Origin: Pseudomonadales bacterium
Lineage (GTDB): Bacteria > Pseudomonadota > Gammaproteobacteria > Pseudomonadales > Halieaceae
Assembly (NCBI GenBank): GCA_024234815.1
Contig: JACKNO010000004.1
Location: 62,001-126,000 of the forward strand
Direction of reading: 5' to 3'
DNA: 64,000 bases
In this document: positions 52,517-62,523 of the stretch, in pieces
Position numbering within the stretch: position 1 is the stretch's first letter
Layout of the letters: each line of letters starts with the position of its first letter
Notes under the pieces: generated by a model
Told to the model about the DNA's origin: nothing
What the model saw: the letters and a program-made list of their open reading frames with translations, nothing else
Database searches by the model: none
Made by a program: the position numbers and the translations under genes

Positions 52517-54181
52517 TTACTTGGTGCTACCACCCGGCCCGATACCATATTTCTTGTACACTTCCTCGGAAGCGCCATCCATGGTGAAGCTGCCGGGATG
52601 CTGGCTGGGCGGATAACCGTCGTAGGTTGCCAGGTGCTCCGCAACCAGTTCATTCCCTCTATAGAATATAAAGGTGTGGTTGAGGAACCAGGTCCAGTAG
52701 CCGTTTGCGTTGTGGTCGGCGCGCTCAAAGGGATCGCGTCGCAAATTGAACAGTTTTGGCATACGCAACCAGGTGAATGGCTCGGCCCAAAGCGCCAGGG
52801 TCTTGGCCCGCTGCTCGGCGTACACGACCTTCCAGGCGGTTGACTTGTCGCCACTGGATATGGTCGAACCACCGGCAGGACCGCCAGCGGCAGCATTTGT
52901 CGCTGCGCCTACATTGTAGTTATCTTCATCAAAACGAATGCCGACAATCTGCGCATCGGCGTTGAAATAGATAAACTCCTTGCGCGGGGATTTGTCTGTT
53001 TTCCCGGTGATGTAATCCAATTGATTGTAGCCATCAAGATGTACTTTGAAGGATTTGTTATTAGCCTTGTAGCCACCCTTTAGCAATTCTTGCTTGATGT
53101 TTGGATCGCCCGCCGCTGCTAACAGTGTCGGGAGCCAGTCGAGATGACTCACAAGACCATTGCGCACCTCGCCAGCCGGGACGCCGCCGGCAGGCCAGCG
53201 AATCATGGTCGGTACGCGGTAGGCGCCCTCCCAGTTTGTCTCCTTCTCCGCGCGGAATGCGGTAATCGCGCCATCCGGCCAGGAGTTGTAATGCGGCCCG
53301 TTGTCCGTGCCGTAAATCACGATTGTGTTGTCGGCAACTTTCTTTTTGTCGAGGAAGTCCAGTAACTGGCCAACGTGACCATCGTGTTCCACCATGCCGT
53401 CATTGTAAAAACCCTGGCCAGAAATGCCCCGCGATTCCGGCTTGAGATGGGTGAACATGTGCATTCTGGATGCATTCCACCAGACGAAGAAGGGTTTCTT
53501 GTCGGCGATCGCCTTGTCCATGAACTTGATGGCGCGTGCGGTAACATCTTCATCCACGGTTTGCATACGACTGATCGTCAGCGGCCCGGTGTCTTTTACC
53601 TCACCGTCAGCAAAGGAGTGGAGGACGCCGCGAGGTCCGTATGCTTTTACGAACTTGGGGTCCTGGGGGTAATCTTCGTCCTCGGGCTCCTGCATCGCGT
53701 TGAGGTGGTATAAAAAGCCGTAAAACTCGTCGAAGCCGTGTTTGGTGGGCAAGCTGGCGTCTGTATCACCGAGGTGATTCTTGCCGAACTGACCGGTCAC
53801 ATAACCCTGGTTCTTGAGTGCTTCAGCGATGGTAATGTCATCATCTGCCTGACCTTGTGGAGCGCCGGGCAAACCCACTTTCGTCATGCCGGTACGCAGG
53901 CCGCTCTGCCCGGTGATAAAGGAAGATCGGCCTGCCGTACAGCTTTGTTCGCCGTAATAGTCGGTGAAAGCCACTCCCTCGTTCGCAATGCGGTCGATGT
54001 TGGGGGTTTCATAGCCCATCATGCCGCGGTTCCAGTAACTGATATTGAACTCGCCAATATCGTCGCCCCAGATCACCAGGATATTGGGCTTGTCGGCTGC
54101 CACGGCGCCCTGACTTAGTGCGACGACGAGGCCAGCGACCGCGGCGCGCCAGCCGGATTCGAATAACCATCGGTTTAACAT
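52517..54181 (-). CDS. Exported sulfatase (formylglycine-type)
   Basis: Alkaline-phosphatase-fold hydrolase of 554 residues with a signal peptide (AAVAGLVVALSQGAVAA). The modification motif is C81-T-A-G-R in QSCTAGRSSFITGQ, so formylglycine formation is needed. Metal ligands lie in VIWGDDIGEFN and VIYGTDNGPHYNSW. It should cleave sulfate esters in the periplasm; the substrate is unknown. No maturase is in the window. A small secreted protein precedes it at 2 nt. Confidence 0.92.
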   Translation of the reverse strand: MLNRWLFESGWRAAVAGLVVALSQGAVAADKPNILVIWGDDIGEFNISYWNRGMMGYETPNIDRIANEGVAFTDYYGEQSCTAGRSSFITGQSGLRTGMTKVGLPGAPQGQADDDITIAEALKNQGYVTGQFGKNHLGDTDASLPTKHGFDEFYGFLYHLNAMQEPEDEDYPQDPKFVKAYGPRGVLHSFADGEVKDTGPLTISRMQTVDEDVTARAIKFMDKAIADKKPFFVWWNASRMHMFTHLKPESRGISGQGFYNDGMVEHDGHVGQLLDFLDKKKVADNTIVIYGTDNGPHYNSWPDGAITAFRAEKETNWEGAYRVPTMIRWPAGGVPAGEVRNGLVSHLDWLPTLLAAAGDPNIKQELLKGGYKANNKSFKVHLDGYNQLDYITGKTDKSPRKEFIYFNADAQIVGIRFDEDNYNVGAATNAAAGGPAGGSTISSGDKSTAWKVVYAEQRAKTLALWAEPFTWLRMPKLFNLRRDPFERADHNANGYWTWFLNHTFIFYRGNELVAEHLATYDGYPPSQHPGSFTMDGASEEVYKKYGIGPGGSTK

Positions 54182-54183
54182 TG

Positions 54184-54648
54184 CTATATACCTCCACTGT
54201 TGGAATTGATGGCAGAAAGCATCTTCGGGCCCTTTACGGCTCCTGATTTGTGCTGTCTACGGTCTGGTTTGCACTTGTTATCTTCCTGGAGGCGGCGAAT
54301 CAGTCGTGCCCGTTGCTCCGCGGAGAGATTGGAGGAGTCTATCAAGACCTCCAGTGCTTCTACTACCTGCGCCGAGGCATATCCACCTGGAGCGGCGTGT
54401 TGGGAGGCTTCATATTCATCTACTGCGCCCGCAGTATGTGCCGCACTTGTTTGAGATTGTGCCGCGCGCGCATTTTCCCTGATGACGATATTGTATCCCT
54501 GCATACGCTGCATGTTTTCCAGTAAAGCTGCATTGCTGTCACCTGTTGTGCTGGTTTCACCCAAGGCGGCGGCCGCGTTGATGAGCCCGAAAACGAGCGC
54601 CAGTAGAGTCAACGCTGTCATAACTGATTTGCCGGTACCACAACTCAT
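54184..54648 (-). CDS. Small secreted protein co-transcribed with the sulfatase
   Basis: Unrecognised protein of about 154 residues. ATG 54648 gives a signal peptide-like start (VMTALTLLALVFGLINAAAA); the frame is open to 54759 and none of the starts has a good Shine-Dalgarno. The mature part has a helical segment (VVEALEVLIDSSNLSAEQRARLIRRL) and a basic C terminus with one Cys. It ends 2 nt before the sulfatase start. Confidence 0.6.
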   Translation of the reverse strand: MSCGTGKSVMTALTLLALVFGLINAAAALGETSTTGDSNAALLENMQRMQGYNIVIRENARAAQSQTSAAHTAGAVDEYEASQHAAPGGYASAQVVEALEVLIDSSNLSAEQRARLIRRLQEDNKCKPDRRQHKSGAVKGPKMLSAINSNSGGI

Positions 54649-54994
54649 TCTGATAGTATCGCAACTCAAAAAGCTGTCTTTGTTAGTCTCGAAGGTCCGC
54701 CAAAGCACTATAGAAAGCAGAGCCTGATTTCGCATAACCCACATATATAAGAGGGGCATTATCGCACGCCGGCATGTGCTTGACTATGTCCGCAGAGTGG
54801 TAGATTAATAGTTTTTCTTCATTGTGCAATCACTTTGTGTAAAATTCTCCCCTGTGAAGAATTCAGATTTTCTTGCTGCTCAATAGCGCAATAGTCAGGC
54901 AAAGAACTGCGAACTGAATCCCGACAGTGGCTATTGCCGCCAATCTGTTTCAAGTTCAAATCGCAAGAGACCACTACAACATCGGGGAGCAATC

Positions 54995-55936
54995 GTGAAG
55001 CAAAAACTGGAGTCGTTAAAACAACAACTGCAGCAGCAGGTCGTCGGACAGAACCATGTTGTTGAAGGCCTGCTCATCGCGCTGATCGCCAACGGGCACG
55101 TGCTACTGGAGGGTTTGCCTGGAACGGCCAAGACTCGCACGGTAAAAGCGCTGGCAGCCGCAATGACCGTGGATATGGGGCGCATTCAGTTCACCCCGGA
55201 CCTAATGCCTGCGGATGTGGTCGGCTACGAGGTCGCGCAGGCGGATAACGCCATGGAAATGACCTTTGTACCCGGACCGGTCTTCAATAACATCTTGCTG
55301 GCAGATGAAATCAATCGGGCGCCTCCCAAAGTGCAATCGGCGTTGCTGGAGGCGATGGAAGAGCGGCAGGTTACTGTCGGCGGCCGTACGCATGCCGTAC
55401 CGGAGCTTTTTCTGGTCATGGCGACGGAAAACCCCATTGAACAGGAGGGGACTTACCCCTTGCCTGAGGCGCAGCTGGACCGCTTTTTGCTGAAAATCAA
55501 CGTGGGTTATCTGGACAAGGCCGATGAACTGCTGATGCTGCAACTGGTGAAGGGTGAAGAGAAGTCCATCGCGCCGGTAGAAACGATTGACCCGCAGGTG
55601 ATTCTGGACGCACGCAAGGCCATCACCGAGGTGTACTGCTCGGAAAACATGGAGCAGTATATCGTGGAACTGGTCACCGCCACGCGTCACCCGACGGGCA
55701 AACTGGCCGAATGGATTGCCATTGGCGGCAGCCCCCGAGCGACTATTGCGATCGAAAAATGCGCCCGCGCCCATGCCTGGTTGGAGGACAAGGAGTTTGT
55801 AGACCCGGACGATGTGCGCGCCGTACTGCTACCCACCCTCGGGCATAGACTGACTCTCAGCTTCCAGGCCAGTGCACAGAAGATCGACGAACCGGCGGTA
55901 ATTGCTGAATTGTTGCAGCAAGTTCCGGTGCGGTAG
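54995..55936 (+). CDS. moxR: MoxR-family AAA+ ATPase
   Basis: ATPase of 313 residues with Walker A GLPGTAKT, Walker B ILLADEINRAPPKVQ and sensor 1 MATENPIEQEGTYPLPEAQLD. MoxR ATPases act with von Willebrand A proteins as metal-loading or maturation chaperones. The start is GTG 54995 behind GGGGAG. First gene of a complete moxR-DUF58-DUF4381-batA-batB-batD operon diverging from the sulfatase pair. Confidence 0.95.
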   Translation: MKQKLESLKQQLQQQVVGQNHVVEGLLIALIANGHVLLEGLPGTAKTRTVKALAAAMTVDMGRIQFTPDLMPADVVGYEVAQADNAMEMTFVPGPVFNNILLADEINRAPPKVQSALLEAMEERQVTVGGRTHAVPELFLVMATENPIEQEGTYPLPEAQLDRFLLKINVGYLDKADELLMLQLVKGEEKSIAPVETIDPQVILDARKAITEVYCSENMEQYIVELVTATRHPTGKLAEWIAIGGSPRATIAIEKCARAHAWLEDKEFVDPDDVRAVLLPTLGHRLTLSFQASAQKIDEPAVIAELLQQVPVR

Positions 55937-55948
55937 GGCCGGCGCCGC

Positions 55949-56902
55949 ATGAGCCCCAGCAAACCCTCCCCGCCAGCTGGCAATGCTGATAACGACAGCC
56001 GCGTTTATTGCAGCCTGGAACAACTGCTGGCACTTAAACAGCAGGCCAGTTACATCAAGTTTGACGCACGCTATCGGCCAGCGGGTCTGCTCGCTGGGCG
56101 TCATCGTTCGCGACTGCGTGGTCGGGGAATGAACTTTGAAGAGCTGCGCGGCTATCGCAGCGGCGATAGTGTGCGCGATATAGACTGGAAGGCCAGCGCG
56201 CACAGCCGCCAAAAGCTGGTGAAAGTGTTCACCGAAGAAACGGACAGGCCGACCGTATTGCTGGTAGACCAGCGCCGCAGCCTGTTCTTCGGCAGTCGAG
56301 AGCGCACCAAGTCAGTCACTGCGGCCGAAGTGGCGGCCACGCTGGCCTGGATGGTACTGGACAGCGGCGATCGCCTGGGTGGGGTGGTGTTCAATAACGA
56401 GGAGCAAACCTTTCTGCGTCCCACTCGCTCGTCGCTGGGCGCCATGCGCATCCTGCAAATGATCTGTGACTACAACCAGCAACTGCATCCGGGCACCAAT
56501 AGCGCCAGTGATAAAGTCACGCTCGACGCGGTGCTTGCGCGCTCGGGCAATTACATCGGCAATAACGGTACGTTGATTCTGGTCAGCGATGGTGATGGGC
56601 TGGTGGAGAAGCATCTGGACCACCTGGAGTATCTGGCCCACCAGCACAATGTATTGGTGTTTCTGGTCGCTGATCCGCTGGAATACAGTATTGCTGACAT
56701 CGATCGGCTGGTGGTATCCGACGGCACCCAGCAGATTGAGCTGTCGGCCGATGAAGGCGCAAGAGAGCGCTTTGCCGCCCAGTTCAGCGAGCAATTGCAA
56801 TCGATCAAGGACCGGGTGGCGGCACATGGGCTGCCTTTCGGCGTCATTGATACTGTGCAGCCAGTGGACGGACAACTGCAAGCCATTTTTGGGGGCGGAT
56901 GA
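55949..56902 (+). CDS. DUF58 domain protein
   Basis: Cytoplasmic VWA-like protein of 317 residues. It carries RSRLRGRGMNFEELRGYRSGDSVRDIDWKASA, the DUF58 signature, then LLVDQRRSLFFGS, a degenerate MIDAS. It lies 12 nt after moxR and overlaps the next gene by 4 bp. Confidence 0.92.
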   Translation: MSPSKPSPPAGNADNDSRVYCSLEQLLALKQQASYIKFDARYRPAGLLAGRHRSRLRGRGMNFEELRGYRSGDSVRDIDWKASAHSRQKLVKVFTEETDRPTVLLVDQRRSLFFGSRERTKSVTAAEVAATLAWMVLDSGDRLGGVVFNNEEQTFLRPTRSSLGAMRILQMICDYNQQLHPGTNSASDKVTLDAVLARSGNYIGNNGTLILVSDGDGLVEKHLDHLEYLAHQHNVLVFLVADPLEYSIADIDRLVVSDGTQQIELSADEGARERFAAQFSEQLQSIKDRVAAHGLPFGVIDTVQPVDGQLQAIFGGG

Positions 56903-57381
56903 TGGATTTCCCGCGCCCCGAGGTGTTTGGCAATTACATGCTGAAAAATTTCGGCGATATCGTGATGCCAGAGGATCTTCCCTGGTGGCCTATTCAGCCT
57001 GGGTGGTGGGTACTGCTTGCTGTGATAGTCACGCTCATTTCAACTTACGCGTATCGCCGCTATCGCCACTGGCAACGGAATGCCTATCGCCGGCGGGCGC
57101 TGACAGAATTGGCCTCAATGGCAACGCTGCGCGACATGAACAGCATTGTAAAACGCGCAACCGAAAGTGCATTTCCCTCTGACTCAACCGAGACCCTGTG
57201 GGGCGGGGCCTGGATCGATTACCTCAACCACAAAACTGACACACCCTGCTTCATCAACGGGGATGACAAACTGTTCAATTGTCTGCTGACCCAACCGCAG
57301 GGCAACTGGCCGGAAGGTATCGAGGCCTTGCGGGGTCGAGTGCGAGCCTGGCTGGAACTGCACCGGGAAGAAACGTTGTGA
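56899..57381 (+). CDS. DUF4381 membrane protein
   Basis: Protein of 160 residues with an N-terminal MPEDLPWWPIQPGWWVLLAV, the family pattern, one transmembrane helix and a cytoplasmic tail. ATG 56899 overlaps the DUF58 stop; ATG 56902 is equally possible. It links DUF58 and the BatA-like protein. Confidence 0.88.
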   Translation: MMDFPRPEVFGNYMLKNFGDIVMPEDLPWWPIQPGWWVLLAVIVTLISTYAYRRYRHWQRNAYRRRALTELASMATLRDMNSIVKRATESAFPSDSTETLWGGAWIDYLNHKTDTPCFINGDDKLFNCLLTQPQGNWPEGIEALRGRVRAWLELHREETL

Positions 57382-58373
57382 GCCTGGAACACTACTGGAT
57401 ACTGTTGCTGCTGCCGTTGCCGCTGTTGGTATATCGATTCCTGCCCGCGAGACGGGAATCAGAGCAATCGCTGCGCGTACCCTTTTTCGAGCGGTTGGTG
57501 AGGGCAACCGGCTCCAACCCCGGGGAAGTGTCAGTGATCAGACGCAGGCGTCTGGCGCAGAAAATTCTGCTCAGCCTGTTGTGGATTGCCCTGGTGCTGG
57601 TACTGGCCGAACCGGTCAGGTATGGCGCCCTCGTCAAGGAGAGAGAGTATGGGCGCGACCTGATGGTTGCCGTCGACCTGTCCCAGTCGATGGAGAAAAA
57701 AGATTTCCCGGGGCTGGACGGCGAAAAGATCAGCCGCTGGTCGGCGCTGCAGAATTTGATGAATCAGTTTGCCCGGGGCCGGGAAGGCGACCGCCTGGGT
57801 CTCATTGCTTTTGGCAGCGGCGCGTACCTGCAGGTTCCCTTTACCCCGGATGCCGGTATGTGGATGAACCTGCTGGGGCAATTACAAACTGGCATGGCGG
57901 GGTCGGCAACGGCTATTGGCGACGCAATAGGGTTGGCGATGCGCACCTTCGAAACGTCTCATTCAAAGCAAAAAATGCTCATTCTGGTCACTGATGGCAG
58001 TGACAACGCCAGCCGACTGCCCGCCGTGGAGGCCGCCAAGGTCGCCGTCACGCAGGACGTCACCATTTACACTATCGCCATTGGTGATCCCGCAAAGCAA
58101 TCGGGCGATGATAAGGTCGACGTGGGTACATTAACGCGTATCGCCGAGATTACTGGCGGCAAGACTTACCAGGCGATTGATGCCAAGGCGCTGCAAACCG
58201 TACTTGCTGATATCAACAAAATTCAGCCATCGGCATACGACACAACCAGCAGCCGTCCCAAAACCCTGCTCTACCCCTGGATTCTCGGTCCCATACTAAT
58301 TCTCTACCTGCTGTTGTGGGTTTGGCTGAGCGCACAGGAACTGACGCGGAACTGGAGAGTGCGGCGTGGCTGA
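57378..58373 (+). CDS. BatA-like von Willebrand A protein
   Basis: Protein of 331 residues with two N-terminal membrane segments, a VWA domain with MIDAS DLSQS (VAVDLSQSMEKKD) and T/D positions (LVTDGSDNAS), and a C-terminal helix (ILGPILILYLLLWVWLSA). The start is GTG 57378 in a GTGA overlap with the DUF4381 stop, with GGAAG upstream; the open frame extends to 57279 but would overlap. Works with MoxR at the inner membrane. Confidence 0.92.
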   Translation: MSLEHYWILLLLPLPLLVYRFLPARRESEQSLRVPFFERLVRATGSNPGEVSVIRRRRLAQKILLSLLWIALVLVLAEPVRYGALVKEREYGRDLMVAVDLSQSMEKKDFPGLDGEKISRWSALQNLMNQFARGREGDRLGLIAFGSGAYLQVPFTPDAGMWMNLLGQLQTGMAGSATAIGDAIGLAMRTFETSHSKQKMLILVTDGSDNASRLPAVEAAKVAVTQDVTIYTIAIGDPAKQSGDDKVDVGTLTRIAEITGGKTYQAIDAKALQTVLADINKIQPSAYDTTSSRPKTLLYPWILGPILILYLLLWVWLSAQELTRNWRVRRG

Positions 58374-59907
58374 TTTCCATTTCCTGAATCCACAGTGGCT
58401 GTGGCTGTTTTTGCCAACCATCGCAGTGTTGGCCTATCTACGCATGCGCGCCCACCGGCAACACAATCGGGCGGGACAGGGTGTGATTGCAGAGCACCTT
58501 GCGGTACATTTCCGGGCCGAAAGCAAAACTGATCGAAACGTACGGCCCATCTACTCCGCCGGGCTGATTTCGACCCTGATGATACTGGCGCTGTCACACC
58601 CGGTTTGGCGTCAGGCCACTTCAGAGGGGCAGGGAGCACCCCTGCTGATCCTGATGGATGCCTCGCAAAGTATGTTGAAAAATGACATCGCGCCGAGTCG
58701 CGATGCACGGGCGCATCTATTGGTTAATGGCTTGCTCGCCAGGGGGCTCAATCGCCCCGTGGGCCTGGTGGCGGTGGCGGGATCTTCCCATGTCCTGTTG
58801 CCACCGGCAATTGATACCGGAATAGTGAAGCTTTACCTGAGTTACCTCGACCCCGGCGTCATGCCGGTAGATGGTGGCGACCTCGCTTATCTTACGCGCG
58901 TGCTCAAGGATACGCCGGGGTTGATCGTCAAGGGCACCGACATTCTGCTGGTAACCGATGGCATGAGCAGTGGTTTTGATGAGCTTAGGGAACTATTGGC
59001 CGCACAAGATATTCCCATCGCCACCCTGACGTTCACAGCGCTGGGTGAGCAGACTGGCAAGAAATTGGGTGGGCCAACCATCAGTGGCGACAGCCTGACA
59101 CCAGACAATCCGCGTCTGTACACGCTGGTGACGCAACTGAAAGCCGCGGGCGACGGCAGCGGCGAAGACTGGGTTGATGAATATCGCTGGTTTGTTATCC
59201 CCGCGATTTTGTTGCTGCTGCTCTGGTTCCGTCGCGGTGTCACACTGTACTGGGCACCGAGCGCTATTGCCCTGTTTTTGATGGTGACGCCCAATGCTTC
59301 GCGAGCGGACGTAGTCGACTGGTTTTTTACCCCGGATCAGCAGGGCATGTTGCTGTTGAAAATGGGCAAGTATAAAGCTGCCGCAAGCCATTTTGATGAT
59401 CCTGGTTGGAAGGCGGTATCCTGTTACTATGCGGAAGACTGGGATTGCGCCCAGAAGCATTTTGCCCAGCTGGCCACCGAGGCGGGAATCTACAATATGG
59501 CCACTGCGGCGGCGCAGGGCGGTGAGTATAAGTTGTCGCGCGATATCTATTCCGAACTGCTGAAGATTAGCCCCGACTATCCCCATGCCAGGGCCAACTA
59601 CGAGCAGGTGGCCAGGATCGTCAAGGATATTAATGCGATGAGCAAAAGCCAGACTGACGAACAGCCGCCTGAGCCGGACAAGAATGCCAAGCTGGAGAAA
59701 GGCAATCCGCAGAACATCGCCGATGGTGCGGAAAAGCAAACGTTTGGTCCACGCAAGATCAAGCAGTTGACCGCTGCCGAAGTGTTAAAAAGTAAGGCCA
59801 TGACTGATCGATGGCTGCGGGATATCAGCCGCGATCCCAAATCGTTTATCCGCGCGAAGTTCCAGTACGAATATACCCGCAACCTGGAGACTGACAGTGG
59901 TTCATAG
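58366..59907 (+). CDS. BatB-type VWA protein fused to TPR/BatC-like region
   Basis: Protein of 513 residues. N-terminal membrane helices, a VWA domain with MIDAS DASQS (LILMDASQSMLKND), a second membrane pair (WFVIPAILLLLLWF, YWAPSAIALFLMV) and a periplasmic TPR part (LLKMGKYKAAASHFDD, YSELLKISPDYPHARANYEQVA), as in the separate BatC/BatE. GTG 58366 overlaps BatA by 8 bp. Confidence 0.9.
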   Translation: MADFHFLNPQWLWLFLPTIAVLAYLRMRAHRQHNRAGQGVIAEHLAVHFRAESKTDRNVRPIYSAGLISTLMILALSHPVWRQATSEGQGAPLLILMDASQSMLKNDIAPSRDARAHLLVNGLLARGLNRPVGLVAVAGSSHVLLPPAIDTGIVKLYLSYLDPGVMPVDGGDLAYLTRVLKDTPGLIVKGTDILLVTDGMSSGFDELRELLAAQDIPIATLTFTALGEQTGKKLGGPTISGDSLTPDNPRLYTLVTQLKAAGDGSGEDWVDEYRWFVIPAILLLLLWFRRGVTLYWAPSAIALFLMVTPNASRADVVDWFFTPDQQGMLLLKMGKYKAAASHFDDPGWKAVSCYYAEDWDCAQKHFAQLATEAGIYNMATAAAQGGEYKLSRDIYSELLKISPDYPHARANYEQVARIVKDINAMSKSQTDEQPPEPDKNAKLEKGNPQNIADGAEKQTFGPRKIKQLTAAEVLKSKAMTDRWLRDISRDPKSFIRAKFQYEYTRNLETDSGS

Positions 59908-61093
59908 GCTGCTCGTTGCGCTCCTCCTTGCTTACCTGGCAGTAGCTGCAAGCTATGCGCAGGACTACGGCAGTGACCAGGGCGAGGTGAATGAGCATCA
60001 CTTCATTAGAGTCTGGCTGGACCCGACCAAAATGGCCGTAGGTGAACGTGCCACGCTTAACGTCATGGTCGGTGTCGATAGCTTCTTCACCGGATCCACC
60101 GAGCTGGCACTCCCCGCCATCGAACGCGCGCTGGTGCTACAGAGTCAGCCGGCAGTGAATGGTGGAGAGAACCTGCAGGGAAAGAATTTTACCACCCAGA
60201 CGCACAAAATCGACATCTATCCGGATCACAAAGGAATTCTGACGGTGCCATCGTTCCGGGTTACCTTTAAGCAGTCCATGGAGGTCTACGGGCAACTCAC
60301 CAGCCAGCCCGTGCAACTGGCTACTGAGCAGCTGTTGGGCCTGGTGAGTGTGCCACCGGCCATGGCAGGGGAAACCGGCTTCATGGTGTCATCGGATGTG
60401 AAAATCACAGATGATTGGAGTGGCGACGAGAAGGGAGAGTTCAAGGTCGGCGACGTATTGACGCGTGTCGTGACTATCGTCGCGGCCGATATGGCTTCGA
60501 TGAATATGCCTCAGTTCACTCCGTACGCCCCCAGCGGCGTGAGCGTGACATTGGCTGAACCCCGGCTGTCCTCCACCAGCGGCCGCGAGGAAGCAGCGGC
60601 GACGATGGTTCAGCACATCAGTTACGCGGTCGAATCACCGGGACAGTATACGCTGGGCACAGAAGTGTTGAGTTGGTGGGATCCGAAAGCTGCCTCCCGG
60701 CGCGATCACAGGTTTGCGGATAAGCCTGTGGACGCGGGAGGTCTGCCATGGCGCCTTGTAGCCATTGTAGTCTCGGTTTCGGTGCCTGTGCTGTTACTGA
60801 TACTTGTGATGCGCCGCTATTTGCGCCGGCGCGACGCGGTGGACGTAGCCATCCGGCAACAATTGCACCGTGGTGACGCGAGTAAACGACTGGCTGCGCT
60901 GTACGCCTATGCCGACTATCATAAGCTCCAGGGCGAACAGCCTGTGCGTCTGCGGGCGCTGCTGCCAGCTTCCCAGGCTTTGGTCGAAAAAGTTATGAGC
61001 GCGCGTTATTCGTCAAATGGAATAGACGGGGAGCCGTCGCGTGGAGAGAGCAAATCCCTCTATCGCCAGATGAGGAAAGACTTCCCTTGCTGA
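59897..61093 (+). CDS. BatD-like protein
   Basis: Exported membrane-anchored protein of 398 residues with a signal peptide (LLVALLLAYLAVAASYA), immunoglobulin-like beta domains (VGERATLNVMVGV, YPDHKGILTVPSFRV) and a C-terminal transmembrane helix (LVAIVVSVSVPVLLLILVM) with a cytoplasmic tail. GTG 59897 overlaps BatB. Last gene of the operon. Confidence 0.88.
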   Translation: MVHRLLVALLLAYLAVAASYAQDYGSDQGEVNEHHFIRVWLDPTKMAVGERATLNVMVGVDSFFTGSTELALPAIERALVLQSQPAVNGGENLQGKNFTTQTHKIDIYPDHKGILTVPSFRVTFKQSMEVYGQLTSQPVQLATEQLLGLVSVPPAMAGETGFMVSSDVKITDDWSGDEKGEFKVGDVLTRVVTIVAADMASMNMPQFTPYAPSGVSVTLAEPRLSSTSGREEAAATMVQHISYAVESPGQYTLGTEVLSWWDPKAASRRDHRFADKPVDAGGLPWRLVAIVVSVSVPVLLLILVMRRYLRRRDAVDVAIRQQLHRGDASKRLAALYAYADYHKLQGEQPVRLRALLPASQALVEKVMSARYSSNGIDGEPSRGESKSLYRQMRKDFPC

Positions 61094-61270
61094 GGGGTGA
61101 GCGAGTTAAAACTCAACGACGGTCTGGCGAAATGTCAGGGTCGATAATCCGTTGGACTATACCAATCGAGTGGGAGTGACCTGCACCGCCAGGCAGGCCT
61201 TTTTGTCGAGTGGCTGATAACGCGGATTTCATTGGCTTGTAAGACGGATACCACTGGCGAAATCGACCGC

Positions 61271-62392
61271 ATGAAAAATAAAACAGTATGGGCCCACAGG
61301 CTATTTTTTCCGGCAGCATGCATGTACGCGACCATCGCCGTACCATTGTCGGTATACGCAATGACCGGCGGCGACGATTGGCCCTTGGCCTTGCTGGGCC
61401 AGGGGCACGGCTTTGAGATGTTATTTGGTTTCGCCCTGGCGGTTGTCGCCGGGTATACCCTGGGACCCACCGAGCCGCGCTTGCTGCTGGCGCTGTTTTC
61501 GCTCTGGCTGATTGCCCGAATTACCCACTTCATTGCCCCGTTCAGCCTGCTGGCGCTAGCGCCGTCGATGCTCTTTGGTCTTGTGCTGGCATGGCGTATC
61601 GTGCCGCGCTTCGTGGCGGCAAAAAAGTGGCGCAACAAGTTGCTGATGCCTCTACTGGGAGGTCTTTGTGTATTGCCGACAAGCTATCTGGTGGCGCAGC
61701 AGCTGGGAACACCCGTGCTGTCGCGCCTGGTTTTGCATGAGACGGTTTTATTTCTATCGCTGTTAATGGCCTTTATGGGCGGGCGAATCATTGCGCCAGC
61801 TGCCGCCGGCGAGCTCTACAAACGAGGCCGCGACCTGGAAGCCCGCGTTCAACCACGGATAGAGGCGGCGTTCATAGCGCTGTTGGTAATAGCCGCTCCC
61901 GCGCTGGCGATACCCGGCGGCGCTGTGCTGGCGGGCAACATGTGTGTGCTGGCGGGTGCGCTGATTATATTGCGGCTGCTGCGCTGGCAGCTGTGGCATT
62001 GGCTTTCGCGTCTGGACCTCGTTGCGCTTTGTGTCGGTTATGCCTGGCTGGGCCTGGGCCTCAGCCTGTTTGGCATCGCCATTGCGAGCGGATGGCACAT
62101 TACCGGTGCATTACACATCATCACCGTTGGCGCGCTGGGTACCCTTACCAGCGGCGTCATGAGTCGCACTCACTACCAGCGGGAGCATCACTCTGCGCCC
62201 CCTGGGTTGCTGTCTGTATGGCTTGCAGCTTGTATCGCCATTGCTGCGCTTGCGAGAGTCGGGGCCAACTTTGCGACTGGCGCGCAGTGGGCACTGTTGC
62301 TCTGGTTTGCAGCGGCAGCCTGGGCACTGTGTTTTGGTGTCCTGAGTTGGCTGCAGTTAGTGAGGCGGATAGAGGCGAAAAGTGTCCTGTGA
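61271..62392 (+). CDS. nnrS: NnrS-family membrane protein
   Basis: Integral membrane protein of 373 residues, about 12 hydrophobic segments. HGFEMLFGFALAVVAGYTL and ALHIITVGALGTLTSGVMSR match NnrS, a haem/copper protein linked to nitric-oxide resistance. ATG 61271 is chosen over TTG 61232 because KNKTVWAHRLFFPAA begins the first helix; the Shine-Dalgarno is weak. No denitrification gene is nearby. Confidence 0.8.
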   Translation: MKNKTVWAHRLFFPAACMYATIAVPLSVYAMTGGDDWPLALLGQGHGFEMLFGFALAVVAGYTLGPTEPRLLLALFSLWLIARITHFIAPFSLLALAPSMLFGLVLAWRIVPRFVAAKKWRNKLLMPLLGGLCVLPTSYLVAQQLGTPVLSRLVLHETVLFLSLLMAFMGGRIIAPAAAGELYKRGRDLEARVQPRIEAAFIALLVIAAPALAIPGGAVLAGNMCVLAGALIILRLLRWQLWHWLSRLDLVALCVGYAWLGLGLSLFGIAIASGWHITGALHIITVGALGTLTSGVMSRTHYQREHHSAPPGLLSVWLAACIAIAALARVGANFATGAQWALLLWFAAAAWALCFGVLSWLQLVRRIEAKSVL

Positions 62393-62470
62393 CTGAATGC
62401 AGTCTCCGGGGCCCGCGTATCTGCTCAACTGTGTAACAAAACGCATATGTCAGGGCGTTTAATCTATCGC

Positions 62471-62504
62471 AAAAAAAAGGGGTGTGCATTTGCATGCACA
62501 CCCC
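62471..62504 (-). terminator. Rho-independent terminator after the dockerin-type gene
   Basis: On the minus strand a perfect 11-bp stem GGGGTGTGCAT/ATGCACACCCC (62479-62489 with 62494-62504, loop of 4) is followed by eight T residues. It is 19 bp past the stop at 62524. Confidence 0.93.
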
Positions 62505-62523
62505 GGATCGGAAAGTTCCTGCG

